A stretch of DNA of 37,010 nucleotides from an uncultured Myxococcales bacterium (GCA_903924465.1 CAIYBN010000078.1:1-37010); one strand, 5' to 3'; counted from the stretch's first letter, positions 16,225 to 25,223 are shown. The notes: generated by a model from the sequence alone, not told the origin. A program made the numbers and translations.

Positions 16225-17958
16225 CTATTCGCAGCTCAAGACAGCGCCGGCCCAGTCCGCGAAATCGCCGTCCTCGGTGTCGCCGCCAGAAGTCGTGACG
16301 AGCTTGAGCAGCATCGCCCCGGTGACGTCCAAGTCGACCGAATTGGCCGCGTCGATGCCAGTCATGACGCCGCTGTCATAGCGTTTTTTGCCGTCCATCC
16401 ACACCTGAAACGCCGCAGACCCCTTGCCGTCGGCAGCGTCGTCGATGCCGACCGTGGCGGTAAACCGGCTGCAGCGGCCGCTGAGAGGCGTCACGACGAT
16501 CGAACCGGCGAAGGCGCCCAGACCGTGGGCGAACGTCTTGCCGCGCAACGTCAGCGGACTGCCATCGTGCGCCGTATCCTTGGCTATTCCACCTTGCGCG
16601 CTGGCCTGATACGTCCAGCGCAGTGCGCTCACCGGCGTGGTTCCGGCTGGCGCAAGCGGCTCCTGGCCCTTGAGCACGAACGTCCGCGACGCGTGCGGCG
16701 CCAGCGTCAGCGGCCCGAGCGTGTCGAGTGTGGCATCCGCGCCAGCATTCCACAGGTCGTGCACCTGAACCGGCGCATTCGCAAGGCCAAAATCCACGCT
16801 GCCAATCGCCATCGTCATCGTCACATCGCTCGGATTGAACACCACCACGGCGCGCCAGCCCATCTGCGCCAACGGCTTGGCCCACACTTCCGCCCCGCTG
16901 TCCGTCGCTTCGACGATCCGCACGCCTTGCAAGCCCAGCGGATCCTGATCGACGGCGATCACCTGAGCATTGGTCAAAATGCTGTGCGCTGCCGGGTCCG
17001 CGCCCAACGTGCGCAAATCGCAGCCGGCAATCAGCGGCGCCGACAGCATCGCCCAAAGGCTCATGTGGGAACGGTATTCCTCGGTCGTCATGTGGCCATT
17101 GCCGACCTCCAACATGTCCGGATCGTTCCAGTGCCCAGGGCCGGCATACGCTGCGTGTTGCGCCGCAACGTTGAGGTTCAGGTACATGCTGATAAATCCA
17201 TCGGAAATGTCGCCGGATGTGCGCCACAGTTGTCCTGCGCCCGCGCCCCAGACCCACGGCTCCTGCACGCCCCAATCGCACAAGCTCAGGACGATATCGC
17301 GGCCGGATTTGGCGATGCCGTCGCGGAATTTGCCGTATTGCGTCGGTGCGTCCAAGCCATCGGTGTAGCACCAGTCGATTTTTACGTAGTCAACGCCCCA
17401 ATCCGCATAGGTTTTCATGTCCTGCGCTTCGTGGTCGCGGCTGCCGGGCCGGCCCGCGCAGGTCTTGTCGCCGACGCAGGTGTACACGCCGAATTGCAAC
17501 CCGTCGCCGTGCACGGTGTCGGCCAACTTGGCAATGCCGTTGGGGAACGTCTTCGGATCGGCGATGATGGCGCCGCTGGCGTCGCGGCTGGCCTGCCAAC
17601 AGTCGTCGATGTTGATGAACCGGTAGCCGAGGCTCGCCATGCCGGATGTGGACATCGCGCTGGCGGTGTCGGCGATGAGTTGCGCGTCGACGTTGCACTG
17701 GAACCGGTTCCAGGAATTCCAGCCCATCGGCGGCGTCGCGGCAAGCGTCGTGCAATCGCAGTCGGCGGCGCAGACGTGGCAGAACTCGCCATGGGTGCAA
17801 ACGCCGTCGCCACACGAGCAAGCACAGTCGCTGGCACAGGTCCAGCAGTTCTCGCTGGGGCTGCAAGTGCCGTCGCCGCACAAGGCGACAGCTGGCGCGA
17901 CTGACGTTCCGCATGCCGTCGTCAACAGGGTCGCAAGAACCGCGAAGTAGCTGCGCAT
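16225..17958 (-). CDS. Lipoprotein GH27 alpha-galactosidase with NPCBM domain
   Basis: A 577-residue exported glycosidase. The ATG has AGGAG 7 bases upstream and starts a leader ending LTTAC (Cys16). Residues 27-69 are a Cys-rich pair of CGDGxC modules, a surface linker type frequent in myxobacteria-like proteins. The GH27 barrel follows: PPMGWNSWN (about 76-84), INIDDCW (115-121), VDYVKIDWC with nucleophile Asp195, and LWRTSGDISDG with acid/base Asp250, aligned by memory to Asp170 and Asp231 of human alpha-galactosidase A. GHWNDPDML is also conserved. The last 140 residues fit an NPCBM carbohydrate-binding domain (FAHGLGAF). It should release terminal alpha-galactose from oligosaccharides at the cell surface. 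The gene diverges from the TPR protein gene across 166 bp. Confidence 0.9.
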   Translation of the reverse strand: MRSYFAVLATLLTTACGTSVAPAVALCGDGTCSPSENCWTCASDCACSCGDGVCTHGEFCHVCAADCDCTTLAATPPMGWNSWNRFQCNVDAQLIADTASAMSTSGMASLGYRFINIDDCWQASRDASGAIIADPKTFPNGIAKLADTVHGDGLQFGVYTCVGDKTCAGRPGSRDHEAQDMKTYADWGVDYVKIDWCYTDGLDAPTQYGKFRDGIAKSGRDIVLSLCDWGVQEPWVWGAGAGQLWRTSGDISDGFISMYLNLNVAAQHAAYAGPGHWNDPDMLEVGNGHMTTEEYRSHMSLWAMLSAPLIAGCDLRTLGADPAAHSILTNAQVIAVDQDPLGLQGVRIVEATDSGAEVWAKPLAQMGWRAVVVFNPSDVTMTMAIGSVDFGLANAPVQVHDLWNAGADATLDTLGPLTLAPHASRTFVLKGQEPLAPAGTTPVSALRWTYQASAQGGIAKDTAHDGSPLTLRGKTFAHGLGAFAGSIVVTPLSGRCSRFTATVGIDDAADGKGSAAFQVWMDGKKRYDSGVMTGIDAANSVDLDVTGAMLLKLVTTSGGDTEDGDFADWAGAVLSCE

Positions 17959-18124
17959 GCGCGTCTCCTGGCAGCCGTGGTCGCGGCGCGTTGCTGGAAC
18001 CTTGGATGACGCGGTCGCGCAGGTCAAGCGATGGACAAGCCGTAGGTCGCTGTTGTGCCACCGAATCCGCCGTAGTACCGTCGCACGCTCTCGCGTGGGC
18101 GATCCCGCAAGGCAGGCGTCTTTG

Positions 18125-19273
18125 ATGGTCCGCTTCTTGGCAAGATGGCTGGTGCTCGGTCTGCTGTGCGCGCAACCGCTGGTCTGCTTGCCCGCGCTGG
18201 CCGAGCATCCCCGCAAGAACGCGGCAGAGGCGCTCGCGACGCGGGCGGCCAAGGCGTTCGAGGCCGGTCGCATGGCCGAGGCGGAAGGCCTGTACCGCGA
18301 GGCCTTCCAGATCGACAAATCCGAGGCCGCGTATCTCTACGGTGCCGCCCGTGCGGCGCATGCCGGCCGCGATTTGGAACACGCTGAGCAGGATTACGTC
18401 GGCTTTCTGTCCTTGCCGAATTCCGATCCCGTGCGCTTTCGCAAGGCCGAAAAGTATCTGGCGAGCCTGCGTGCCGAACTGTCGAGCCAAAAGGCGGTCG
18501 AGGCGAAAAAGGCCGAAGAGGCGGGCGATGCGCTGCTGGCATGCACCTTGTACTTGGAGGCCTGGCGGATGGCACCAGATTGGTCGGATCCGCTGCTGAA
18601 GGCCGCGATTTTGGAGCGAAAACGCGGTGACAAGGCAAGTGCGGTGGGGCATCTGCAGCGGTATTTGCAGCTGGCAGCAGTCGACGCGGCGGGCCGAGGC
18701 ACTGCGGAGGCGTTGCTCAAAGAACTGGGCGGAACGACGGTTGCCGCTCCTGCCACCGACGGCAACGATGCGTCGCGCACGCCATTGCCAATCGCCGTCG
18801 CAGCTTCGCCAACGGACGATGGCCGTTGGGGGCCATTTGGCTGGTCGGTCGGCGATAGCGTGGCTTTTGGCCCCGGCACGCACCTGACAACTCGCGTGTC
18901 GCTGCCGGTGAGTCCACTGCGCCCGTTTGCACAATTTCAGCACTACTTCGCGCTGGACGTCGCGATCTCGCTCGTGTGGTCCAACGGCGCCGCGCAGGAC
19001 GTGATTCCGCGCGTCGGCGTGAACTGGTTCATCCGTTTCCTGCCGAACGTTCTCGGTTATCTCCGGCCGCATCTCGACTGGCACATCGTCGGCTTCAACG
19101 GTCGGAGCACCGTGGCCATGGAAGACGGCACGACCCAAGTCGTGACCGACCGTTCCGACCGCGGCCCAGGCTTTGGCGTGGACATCGGCGGCATCTACAA
19201 GTTTGGACCGCTGGCCCTCATCGCCGAATTGGGCACCCAGCACGCCGGCCTGGCCGTCGGTCTGGGGTATTGA
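18125..19273 (+). CDS. Exported TPR protein with barrel-like C-terminus
   Basis: A 382-residue protein with a signal peptide of about 31 residues (ending PALAEH), then about 190 residues of tetratricopeptide-like helices (AKAFEAGRMAEAEGLYREAF is one unit). The final 150 residues are Gly/aromatic-rich and beta-like, ending GLGY as outer-membrane barrels often do. The ATG is chosen because it starts the leader; an upstream reading is Arg/Ser-rich and unlikely. TPR-plus-barrel proteins are common in Myxococcota-like genomes and are usually of unknown role, probably envelope scaffolding. It converges with the small helical protein gene, with a hairpin between them. Confidence 0.7.
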   Translation: MVRFLARWLVLGLLCAQPLVCLPALAEHPRKNAAEALATRAAKAFEAGRMAEAEGLYREAFQIDKSEAAYLYGAARAAHAGRDLEHAEQDYVGFLSLPNSDPVRFRKAEKYLASLRAELSSQKAVEAKKAEEAGDALLACTLYLEAWRMAPDWSDPLLKAAILERKRGDKASAVGHLQRYLQLAAVDAAGRGTAEALLKELGGTTVAAPATDGNDASRTPLPIAVAASPTDDGRWGPFGWSVGDSVAFGPGTHLTTRVSLPVSPLRPFAQFQHYFALDVAISLVWSNGAAQDVIPRVGVNWFIRFLPNVLGYLRPHLDWHIVGFNGRSTVAMEDGTTQVVTDRSDRGPGFGVDIGGIYKFGPLALIAELGTQHAGLAVGLGY

Positions 19274-19287
19274 AGACCTGCCACGCG

Positions 19288-19318
19288 CGGAGCAGGGGCA
19301 GACGCAGCCCCCGCTCCG
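19288..19318. terminator. Hairpin between convergent genes
   Basis: CGGAGCAGGGGC (19288-19299) pairs with GCCCCCGCTCCG (19307-19318) with one A-C mismatch and a 7-base loop. It sits 15 bp after the plus-strand stop and 34 bp before the minus-strand stop, as a bidirectional terminator should. No T-run follows on either strand. Confidence 0.6.
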
Positions 19319-19351
19319 AGTTCAGCGCAACACGGTCCGGCGTCGCGTCGT

Positions 19352-19633
19352 TCAGACGCTCATCTTGTCGATCTTCGTGCCGGCCGCTTTCAGCTTCGCG
19401 CCCGTCGCGTGCGCGGCGCGCTTCGCCTTGTGGACCACCTTGTCGCCAGCGACGTCCACTTTGCCAGCCGCCCGGACCGTTGCATGTTCCGCTTTGTTGG
19501 CTGCATGGGTCACCGCGTGTTCGCTTTGGTGCAGCATCTCGGACGCGGCGTGCACGACCTTCGTGGCCGTTTCCGTGACCGCATGCTTGATTTGTTCCGC
19601 CGCTTCCACAACTTTGTCTTTAAAATCAGTCAT
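19352..19633 (-). CDS. Small Ala/Lys/His-rich helical protein, LEA- or phasin-like
   Basis: A 93-residue protein starting at an ATG with AGGAGA 5 bases upstream, a strong site. Composition is dominated by Ala, Lys, Val, His and Thr in loose 11-residue-like periods such as AANKAEHATVRAAGK, predicting one long amphipathic helix with no hydrophobic core or leader. This resembles late-embryogenesis-abundant group 3, histone H1-like or phasin-like bacterial proteins, so stress protection, DNA binding or granule coating are the choices. I cannot separate them by eye. Upstream is a 293-bp divergent gap shared with the DUF3105 gene, in which I see no clear promoter. Confidence 0.7.
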   Translation of the reverse strand: MTDFKDKVVEAAEQIKHAVTETATKVVHAASEMLHQSEHAVTHAANKAEHATVRAAGKVDVAGDKVVHKAKRAAHATGAKLKAAGTKIDKMSV

Positions 19634-19926
19634 TTTCTTTCTCCTGGATATGTCGCGATTGAACGACGTAATGGTTGTGCGGCGCAAAAGCGCAGCGGGC
19701 ACTCTCACGAGCGCCGAAAAGCGTTTGTGCAACCGCCTCAACCGCATTCAAGATAGGTGCTGTTTTGCCGCGCGCCATGGTTCCGCGAGATTCAGGTCGC
19801 GCCGGAGCGGTGACGAGGGAACGCCAATTGCCGGTCGGGCCTGCGACGTGCATTGCGCAGTCGCGCCGTCGCCCGTACGCTGCTCGTGTTTGGACTGGCG
19901 CCAAGCCAGCACGGGAAGAAGAACTC

Positions 19927-20856
19927 ATGACCAGAATGCATTGGCTGGGCTTGGTTGCGTGTGCATGGGCGATTGGCTGCGAGCCCGTCTACCCGAATGT
20001 GGAGGACACCGGTGTCGCCGACGCGACCGTCGACGATTCCAGTGCGCTCGCCGATGCGTCGACGGATGCCACTGCCCAATCAGACGTTGGGGCGCCAGAC
20101 GCTGCAACCGATAGCGTGGCACAGGACACAGGGCCGGCCATCGATGTTCAGGGCGACGCCACAGCCGTCGCGGACACTGCGGATGCCGTTGGCGACACTG
20201 TGGATACGCTCGCTGACACCGCGCCGGATGCCATCGCGGACGCGGCGGATAGTTTGGACGCGCAGGATGCCATCGCCACCGCGGATTCCAGTGACGGATT
20301 CGCGGAATTGCCAATCAGCCCGACGAACATCGACGTCATCGGCGTGGATTGGGGCTGCAGCGCTTTCAACTGGCAGCCGGGGGCGTGCGTCGCCGGCGTC
20401 GAGACCAGCCCGCCGCTGCTGCCCGGCATCCACGTGGACCTGCCCAACCCGATCACCTACGCCGATTCGCCGCCCAGCTCCGGCACGCATCGTCCGGTCT
20501 GGGGTAAGTGGGGCAGTTACATCTTCCTGCCGCAGCAGCGCTGGCTGCACAACATCGAGCACGGCGCGATCGCGTTCCTGTACAACCCGTGTGTGCCAGA
20601 GACGACGATTGCCGCGCTCAAAGCCATCATCAAGGCTCAGCCCGCGGACGATACCGGCCCGTTCCGCTGGGTGCTGACGCCGTACCCGGGGCTGAAAAGC
20701 ACGCTCGCGCTGGTGTCCTGGGGGCATTTGTACGAGGCCGAGTGCGTACAAACAGATGAGATCAAAGCGTTTATCTCGGCGCACTATCGCAAGGCGCCGG
20801 AGGACGAGCCGTACCCGGGGCAATATGAGGAACTCTGGCTCGGCGATTGGCCGTGA
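19927..20856 (+). CDS. DUF3105 lipoprotein with Asp/Ala-rich linker
   Basis: A 309-residue lipoprotein with leader ending WAIGC (Cys18). Residues about 25-125 are a low-complexity Asp/Ala/Thr/Val linker (DTADAVGDT-like units), a surface-stalk composition often seen in myxobacteria-like proteins. The remaining 180 residues match my memory of DUF3105: HVDLPNPITYADSPPSSGTH, then a Trp-Gly-x-Tyr segment, then LHNIEHGAIAFLYNPC. The conserved His, Glu and Cys suggest a metal or thiol site, but no function is established to my knowledge. The ATG is chosen for the leader, with GGAAGAAG upstream. It lies 177 bp before the sensor kinase. Confidence 0.8.
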   Translation: MTRMHWLGLVACAWAIGCEPVYPNVEDTGVADATVDDSSALADASTDATAQSDVGAPDAATDSVAQDTGPAIDVQGDATAVADTADAVGDTVDTLADTAPDAIADAADSLDAQDAIATADSSDGFAELPISPTNIDVIGVDWGCSAFNWQPGACVAGVETSPPLLPGIHVDLPNPITYADSPPSSGTHRPVWGKWGSYIFLPQQRWLHNIEHGAIAFLYNPCVPETTIAALKAIIKAQPADDTGPFRWVLTPYPGLKSTLALVSWGHLYEAECVQTDEIKAFISAHYRKAPEDEPYPGQYEELWLGDWP

Positions 20857-21033
20857 CGGCGACCGCTTCCGGAGCGCGTGCTCCCGTACAGCGGGGCACT
20901 GTGGCAAGCTTGTGACATTCGCCAGCAGTCTTTCCTTGCTCGCACTCGGGCCGCGGCGTACGGTCCGTTCGGGCCGGTCCATGCGAGCCAGCCCATTGGG
21001 CACGACCAGTCAGGCGGAACCAGGGCAAGCTCC

Positions 21034-22956
21034 ATGCGGCGCATCTTTGTCTTCGAAAAGCTCAGCTGGCATCTCGTGCTTGCCGTTTCCGTGGTGGTCA
21101 TCGGCGGCCTCGGTTTTGGCTTTCACCTGACCTATCTGGCCTATCGCGACGAGATGCTGGCCGAGGCGCGCACGCACGCTTCCCGCGAGGCGCAACTGGT
21201 GCGTTTGGCACTGACCCACCAGATGCTGGAAGGCGGCGATGGCAGCCTGGTTTCCGGCATGGTGCAGAGCTTTGCCGCGGATCGCGAGGCGGAACGCATT
21301 CTCGTGCTCAACCGCGACGGCAAGGTCAAGTTCAGCAGCGATCCGTCCTTCCGCAAGCGGCAGTTCCAGGTGACGGAGCCGGAATGCCAGGTGTGTCATG
21401 CCCATCCGGCCTCGGACCGCCAGCGTTCGGCGATCCTCGAGATGGCCGATGGCACCGTGCTGCGCTCCGTTCAGCCGATCGCCAATCGCACCGCGTGTTA
21501 CACGTGCCACAAGCCCGAGCACCGCATCAACGGCATTCTCATCGTCGACGTGCCGCTCGGCGAAACGATTGCGCACATCGAGCATTCCGTGTCGCGGCTG
21601 GCCTTTGGCACGGCGATGTTCGGTCTCATCCTGATCGGCGGTATCAGTCTGGCCTTCCGGCGCTTCCTCTTGCAGCGGCTGTACCGGTTCGAATACGTGG
21701 CGAACGCGATTGCCGCCGGCGATCTGAACCAGCGGGTGCCCGTGGAAGGCAACGACGCGGTGTCGCGTCTCCAGGTGGCGTTCAACGCGATGGTCGACTC
21801 GGTCCGTGGGCTGCTGCAACGCGTGGAGGCGCAGGGCAAGCAACTGGAGCGGACGATGAACGCGGTCGACGACGGCATGGTCGTGATGGATCGCTCGTTT
21901 CAGGTCGTCGCCGCCAATGACGCCTTCAAGCGCCGGCTGGGCGACACGAGTTCGGCGCTTCTGGGCCATGCCTGCCGACACGTCGCCGGACAGGCAGGAA
22001 TTGGCTGCGATGTGGCGGATTGTCCCGGCGAGACCTGCCTGAAATCCGGTCGCACGGTGACGGCCCTGCGCACGCGCGTGGACGCCCAAGGCCATACTTA
22101 TCATGAGGAATTGCGCGCCTCGCCGGTCTACGCGGATGACGGTGCCCTGGACGGCGTCGTGGAAGTCTGGCGTGACATCACGGATCGGCGCTCCGCGGAA
22201 GCGCGCCTGGCGGAATATCAGCGTCTGGCGTCGGTCGGCATGCTGGCTTCCGGGATTTCCCACGAGCTCAACACGCCGCTGGGCTCCATCGGCACGTGTC
22301 TGGACGCCATCGAACGGCATTGTGGTTCCGAAGTCATGGCGGCGAATCCGGCGCGAATTCGCCACTACGCCACGGTCGCTGCGGCTGAAGTGCGTCGCTG
22401 CGGTACGATCACCCGGCAATTCATGAACCTGGCGCGCGGCCAAACGCCCGAGCGCGAGATTGTCGATGTGCGTGCGACCGCAGAACTGGTGGCGCGGCTC
22501 GCGCGGTCGACGGCACAGATCCGCGGCGTGACGATCCAGGTTGTCGCGGAAACCGACCTGCCGCCCGTGTTGGCCAATGGCTCGGCGGTGCAGCAAGTGC
22601 TCTTGAATCTGCTGATCAATGCCGTCGAGGCCAGCGAAGCCGGTACGAGCGTTTTCATTCGTTTTCAGCAGATCGCCGCGGATGACGACACAGGCTCAGT
22701 CCTGGAAGCCCTCGTCGAGGACGCAGGTTCGGGCATTTCACCCCAGGACGCGCCGCGGGTCTTCGAGCCGTTCTTCAGCCGTCGCCAACGCGGCAGCGGC
22801 CTCGGCCTCTTCGTCTCCCTCAACCTCGCACGCGGCTGGGGCGGCGACCTGCGTGTCGTGCGCACGCAGGTGGGCGAGGGCACCGTTTTCGGCGTCACAT
22901 TCCCGATCCGCGCTACTCCCGACCGCGCATCCCCTGTCACACGGACCAGCGTATGA
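21034..22956 (+). CDS. Two-haem periplasmic sensor histidine kinase with HAMP-PAS
   Basis: A 640-residue kinase. Membrane helices lie at about 12-36 and 190-207 and enclose a periplasmic domain of about 150 residues with two c-type haem sites, CQVCH (118-122) and CYTCH (155-159), set in a PAS/dCACHE-like strand pattern (LVLNRDGKVKFSSDP). HAMP follows (about 208-262). A PAS domain (about 270-385) contains Cys314, 325, 330 and 335, a cluster that could bind Fe-S or zinc. HisKA has SGISHELNTPLGS with His410, and the ATPase has Asn525/529, DAGSGIS and GSGLGL. It probably senses periplasmic redox state or a haem ligand such as NO or O2. Its stop overlaps the regulator start by four bases (ATGA). 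Confidence 0.9.
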   Translation: MRRIFVFEKLSWHLVLAVSVVVIGGLGFGFHLTYLAYRDEMLAEARTHASREAQLVRLALTHQMLEGGDGSLVSGMVQSFAADREAERILVLNRDGKVKFSSDPSFRKRQFQVTEPECQVCHAHPASDRQRSAILEMADGTVLRSVQPIANRTACYTCHKPEHRINGILIVDVPLGETIAHIEHSVSRLAFGTAMFGLILIGGISLAFRRFLLQRLYRFEYVANAIAAGDLNQRVPVEGNDAVSRLQVAFNAMVDSVRGLLQRVEAQGKQLERTMNAVDDGMVVMDRSFQVVAANDAFKRRLGDTSSALLGHACRHVAGQAGIGCDVADCPGETCLKSGRTVTALRTRVDAQGHTYHEELRASPVYADDGALDGVVEVWRDITDRRSAEARLAEYQRLASVGMLASGISHELNTPLGSIGTCLDAIERHCGSEVMAANPARIRHYATVAAAEVRRCGTITRQFMNLARGQTPEREIVDVRATAELVARLARSTAQIRGVTIQVVAETDLPPVLANGSAVQQVLLNLLINAVEASEAGTSVFIRFQQIAADDDTGSVLEALVEDAGSGISPQDAPRVFEPFFSRRQRGSGLGLFVSLNLARGWGGDLRVVRTQVGEGTVFGVTFPIRATPDRASPVTRTSV

Positions 22957-24299
22957 ACCCGCATCTTTTTGTCGTCGACGATGACGACGTCTACCGTTCC
23001 CTCCTCGCCGATGAACTGCTCGACGCCGGTTTCCGCGTGACGACTGCGGTCGACGTCAACGACGCGTTGCGCATTCTCACGACCGACGAAAGCTTTGACG
23101 CGGCGATTCTCGACCTGCACCTGGGCGACGGCGACGGCATGGAGGTGCTGAAACGCCTGCGCGCCGTGAGCCCGCAGACTGAAGCCATCATCCTGACCGG
23201 CCACGGGACCATCGACACCGCGATTGCGGCGATGCGCGCCGGCGCGTATGACTATGTGGCAAAACCGTGCAGTATAAAGGAGTTGCGTGTCGTCATCGAC
23301 AAGGCATTGGAACGGCGCCGCCTCGTGGAACGCAACGCGATTCTGCGCGCTGGCTTGCAGCCGCCGCCGTCCACGAGCGCGTTCATCGGCTCCAGCGCGG
23401 CATTTGCCCAGGTCAGTGCGCTGATCGATCGCGTGGCAGCCAGCGAAGCCAGCGTGCTGGTGCTGGGCGAGACCGGCGTGGGCAAAGAGGTCGTGGCGCG
23501 CCGCGTGCATGAAGGCAGTCCGCGCCGCAGCCAGCCATTTGTGGTGGTCGACTGCACGACCTTGCACGACGATTTGTTGCACAGCGAGCTGTTTGGCCAC
23601 GAGAAAGGCGCCTACACCGGCGCGACGGAGCGCAAGCATGGCCTCTTCGAAGTCGCGGACGGCGGCACGATGTTCCTGGACGAAATCGGCGACTTGAGCC
23701 TCGGCTTGCAGCAAAAGCTGCTGCGCGTTCTGGAGACCGGCAGCTTCCGCCACGTGGGCGGAACGCGCGAGATTCACGTTGACGCGCGCCTCGTGGCGGC
23801 AACGAACCGCAATCTGGAGGACATGATCGCCCGCGGGCAGTTCCGCAGCGACCTGTATTACCGCCTGGGAACGCTGCACGTGGAAATGCCGCCGCTGCGT
23901 GAGCGGGCCGAGGACATTCCGACGCTTACACGGCACTTTTTGGCGCGCATCGATGCGCGGTTCGGTCTGTCGCGGCGGTTCTCCGCCGATGCGCTGGCGC
24001 GGCTGCATGCGTGGCACTGGCCGGGCAATGTGCGCGAACTCCTGCATGCGGTCGAAGCGGCGGCAGTGCTCGCCACCGGTGCTGTCATTGAAGTTGATGA
24101 TTTGCCTCGTCATTTGCGCGGTGTGCGGAGGACCGAGTCGACGGTCATGCGTACGCTCGATTCGCTGGAGCGTGAGCATATTGTCTCCGTGTTACAAGCA
24201 GTTGGAGGTAATCGGCATCAGGCTGCGTCCGTTCTGGGCATCAGCGAGCGTACGCTGTATCGCAAGCTCGGCGACTACGGCATGGAGGCTGGCGAATGA
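22953..24299 (+). CDS. Sigma-54-dependent response regulator (NtrC family)
   Basis: A 448-residue activator. The receiver domain has the acidic triad near residue 10, phospho-acceptor Asp54 ([10 protein letters not shown]), Thr82 and Lys104. The AAA+ domain has Walker A GETGVGKE (172-179), the sigma-54 loop GAYTGA (219-224; Phe replaced by Tyr, a known active variant), Walker [10 protein letters not shown] (239-247) and an arginine-finger region [12 protein letters not shown]. The C-terminal Fis-type helix-turn-helix is [24 protein letters not shown] overlap with the kinase implies stoichiometric, coupled translation. Inverted repeats and a -24/-12 promoter follow immediately downstream, so its obvious target is the cytochrome/NrfD operon. 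Confidence 0.95.
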   Translation: MNPHLFVVDDDDVYRSLLADELLDAGFRVTTAVDVNDALRILTTDESFDAAILDLHLGDGDGMEVLKRLRAVSPQTEAIILTGHGTIDTAIAAMRAGAYDYVAKPCSIKELRVVIDKALERRRLVERNAILRAGLQPPPSTSAFIGSSAAFAQVSALIDRVAASEASVLVLGETGVGKEVVARRVHEGSPRRSQPFVVVDCTTLHDDLLHSELFGHEKGAYTGATERKHGLFEVADGGTMFLDEIGDLSLGLQQKLLRVLETGSFRHVGGTREIHVDARLVAATNRNLEDMIARGQFRSDLYYRLGTLHVEMPPLRERAEDIPTLTRHFLARIDARFGLSRRFSADALARLHAWHWPGNVRELLHAVEAAAVLATGAVIEVDDLPRHLRGVRRTESTVMRTLDSLEREHIVSVLQAVGGNRHQAASVLGISERTLYRKLGDYGMEAGE

Positions 24300-24350
24300 C
24301 TGCCAAGCTGACCGAACTGTCATGCGACATAATAGCACGAAATCATGAGC

Positions 24351-24409
24351 AATCTGGTTGGGCTGCCAGAATTGCGCTGCCAAACTGTCAGAATGGCGCC
24401 CCCATTCTG
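24351..24409 (+). promoter_or_regulatory. Candidate enhancer sites for the sigma-54 regulator
   Basis: A perfect inverted repeat CAGAATGG-N5-CCATTCTG lies at 24389-24409. A second, imperfect one (CAATCTGG ... CCAGAATTG) lies at about 24350-24373. Both carry a CAGAAT core, and their centres are about 38 bp apart. The direct repeat AACTGTCA (24315-24322 and 24383-24390) is also present. The strong repeat is centred about 75 bp upstream of the -24 GG, a normal distance for NtrC-type enhancer sites. The alternative reading of the strong repeat as a terminator for the regulator gene is weaker: it lies 90 bp past the stop with no T-run. Confidence 0.6.
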
Positions 24410-24471
24410 CTCTATCGGAAACGTTGCATAACCAATTGGAATAACAGGTGCAAATGAAAAAGTTTTTCACA

Positions 24472-24488
24472 TGGCACGATCGATGCTT
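24472..24488 (+). promoter_or_regulatory. Sigma-54 (-24/-12) promoter
   Basis: TGGCACGATCGATGCTT matches the consensus TGGCACG-N4-TTGCW except for one base (ATGC for TTGC). The GG (24473-24474) and GC (24485-24486) are separated by exactly 10 bases, the invariant spacing. Transcription would start near 24497, giving a leader of about 35 bases before the cytochrome ATG with its AAGGA site. A/T-rich sequence lies just upstream. The adjacent gene encodes a sigma-54 activator. Confidence 0.85.
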
Positions 24489-24531
24489 AGGTACACGGCG
24501 AGCCCACCTGATTCGGGGTGCAAGGAACGCC

Positions 24532-25203
24532 ATGGCCGCCGCAGAGTCGCCAAAAACAGATCTCTCGCCCACAACACGCCACCCGTCGCGGTTTGATTCG
24601 CTTCTCCGCGCGCTGATGGTTGCTCCGCTGGCCGTTGCGCTGGTCGGGAGTTGCCAATCCACGCCCGCGGGCAAAGCGGCGATCGACTCGCCGGATCCCG
24701 TTCATTCGGGCCCGGTGCATCTGCCGCCGCCGCAGCTGGGCTTGCCGCCGGATCCCGTTCACGGCCAGAAGGAGGAGGTCAAGGGCTTTGCAGTCCCGAA
24801 GCCGCCGCTGTCCGCGGACTTTTGGCCGTGCAGCCAGTGCCACGATCCAGACGACAAGGTGAACCGGACGCGTCGCGAGTTGAAAGACGAGCACACGAAC
24901 ATCCACCTGCACCATGACGAAGCCAATCGCTGGTGCCTGGACTGCCACGACGCGACGAACCGGGACTTCCTGCACCTCGCGAGCGGCGTGACCATCACGT
25001 TTGATGAGTCGTATCGCCTGTGTGGCCAGTGCCATGGCACGCAGTACCGGGATTGGAAGTCCGGCATTCACGGCAAGCGGACCGGCATGTGGAATGGCGA
25101 CAAGCAGTACCTGCTTTGCGTGCACTGCCACAACCCGCACTCGCCGCATTTCAAGCCGCTCAAGCCGCTGACCCCACCAGCGCGCCCTGAGACGATTCGC
25201 TGA
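24532..25203 (+). CDS. Tetrahaem c-type cytochrome lipoprotein
   Basis: A 223-residue cytochrome with four CxxCH motifs: CSQCH (100-104), CLDCH (135-139), CGQCH (164-168) and CVHCH (196-200). Extra His residues between them (HTNIHLHHDE, SGIHGK) can serve as sixth ligands. The leader ends LVGSC, giving lipidated Cys41, and a Pro-rich linker with two DPVH words follows. The start is the ATG with AAGGA 5 bases upstream. An earlier in-frame ATG is rejected because the sigma-54 promoter lies inside that extension. First gene of the operon; its partner is the Fe-S protein beginning 25 bp after its stop. It should pass electrons between the membrane complex and a periplasmic acceptor or donor. Similar in kind to NrfB/DmsE or NapC-associated small multihaem proteins; exact family not assigned. 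Confidence 0.9.
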   Translation: MAAAESPKTDLSPTTRHPSRFDSLLRALMVAPLAVALVGSCQSTPAGKAAIDSPDPVHSGPVHLPPPQLGLPPDPVHGQKEEVKGFAVPKPPLSADFWPCSQCHDPDDKVNRTRRELKDEHTNIHLHHDEANRWCLDCHDATNRDFLHLASGVTITFDESYRLCGQCHGTQYRDWKSGIHGKRTGMWNGDKQYLLCVHCHNPHSPHFKPLKPLTPPARPETIR

Positions 25204-25218
25204 ACCGATGGAACGCAC

Positions 25219-25223
25219 GGAGG
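25219..25223 (+). promoter_or_regulatory. Ribosome-binding site deciding the Fe-S protein start
   Basis: GGAGG lies 5 bases before the ATG at 25229. The in-frame ATG at 25208 has no comparable site, so the downstream start is chosen. Confidence 0.8.

Noticed and set aside
20871..20884. Terminator after the DUF3105 gene
   Set aside because: The stem GGAGC/GCTCC has only five pairs and no T-run.
20901..20917. Sigma-54 promoter upstream of the sensor kinase
   Set aside because: TGGCA is present but no GC lies at the required 10-base distance from the GG.
24448..24531. 28-codon N-terminal extension of the tetrahaem cytochrome
   Set aside because: It contains the sigma-54 promoter, and the later ATG has an AAGGA site and starts a proper lipoprotein leader.
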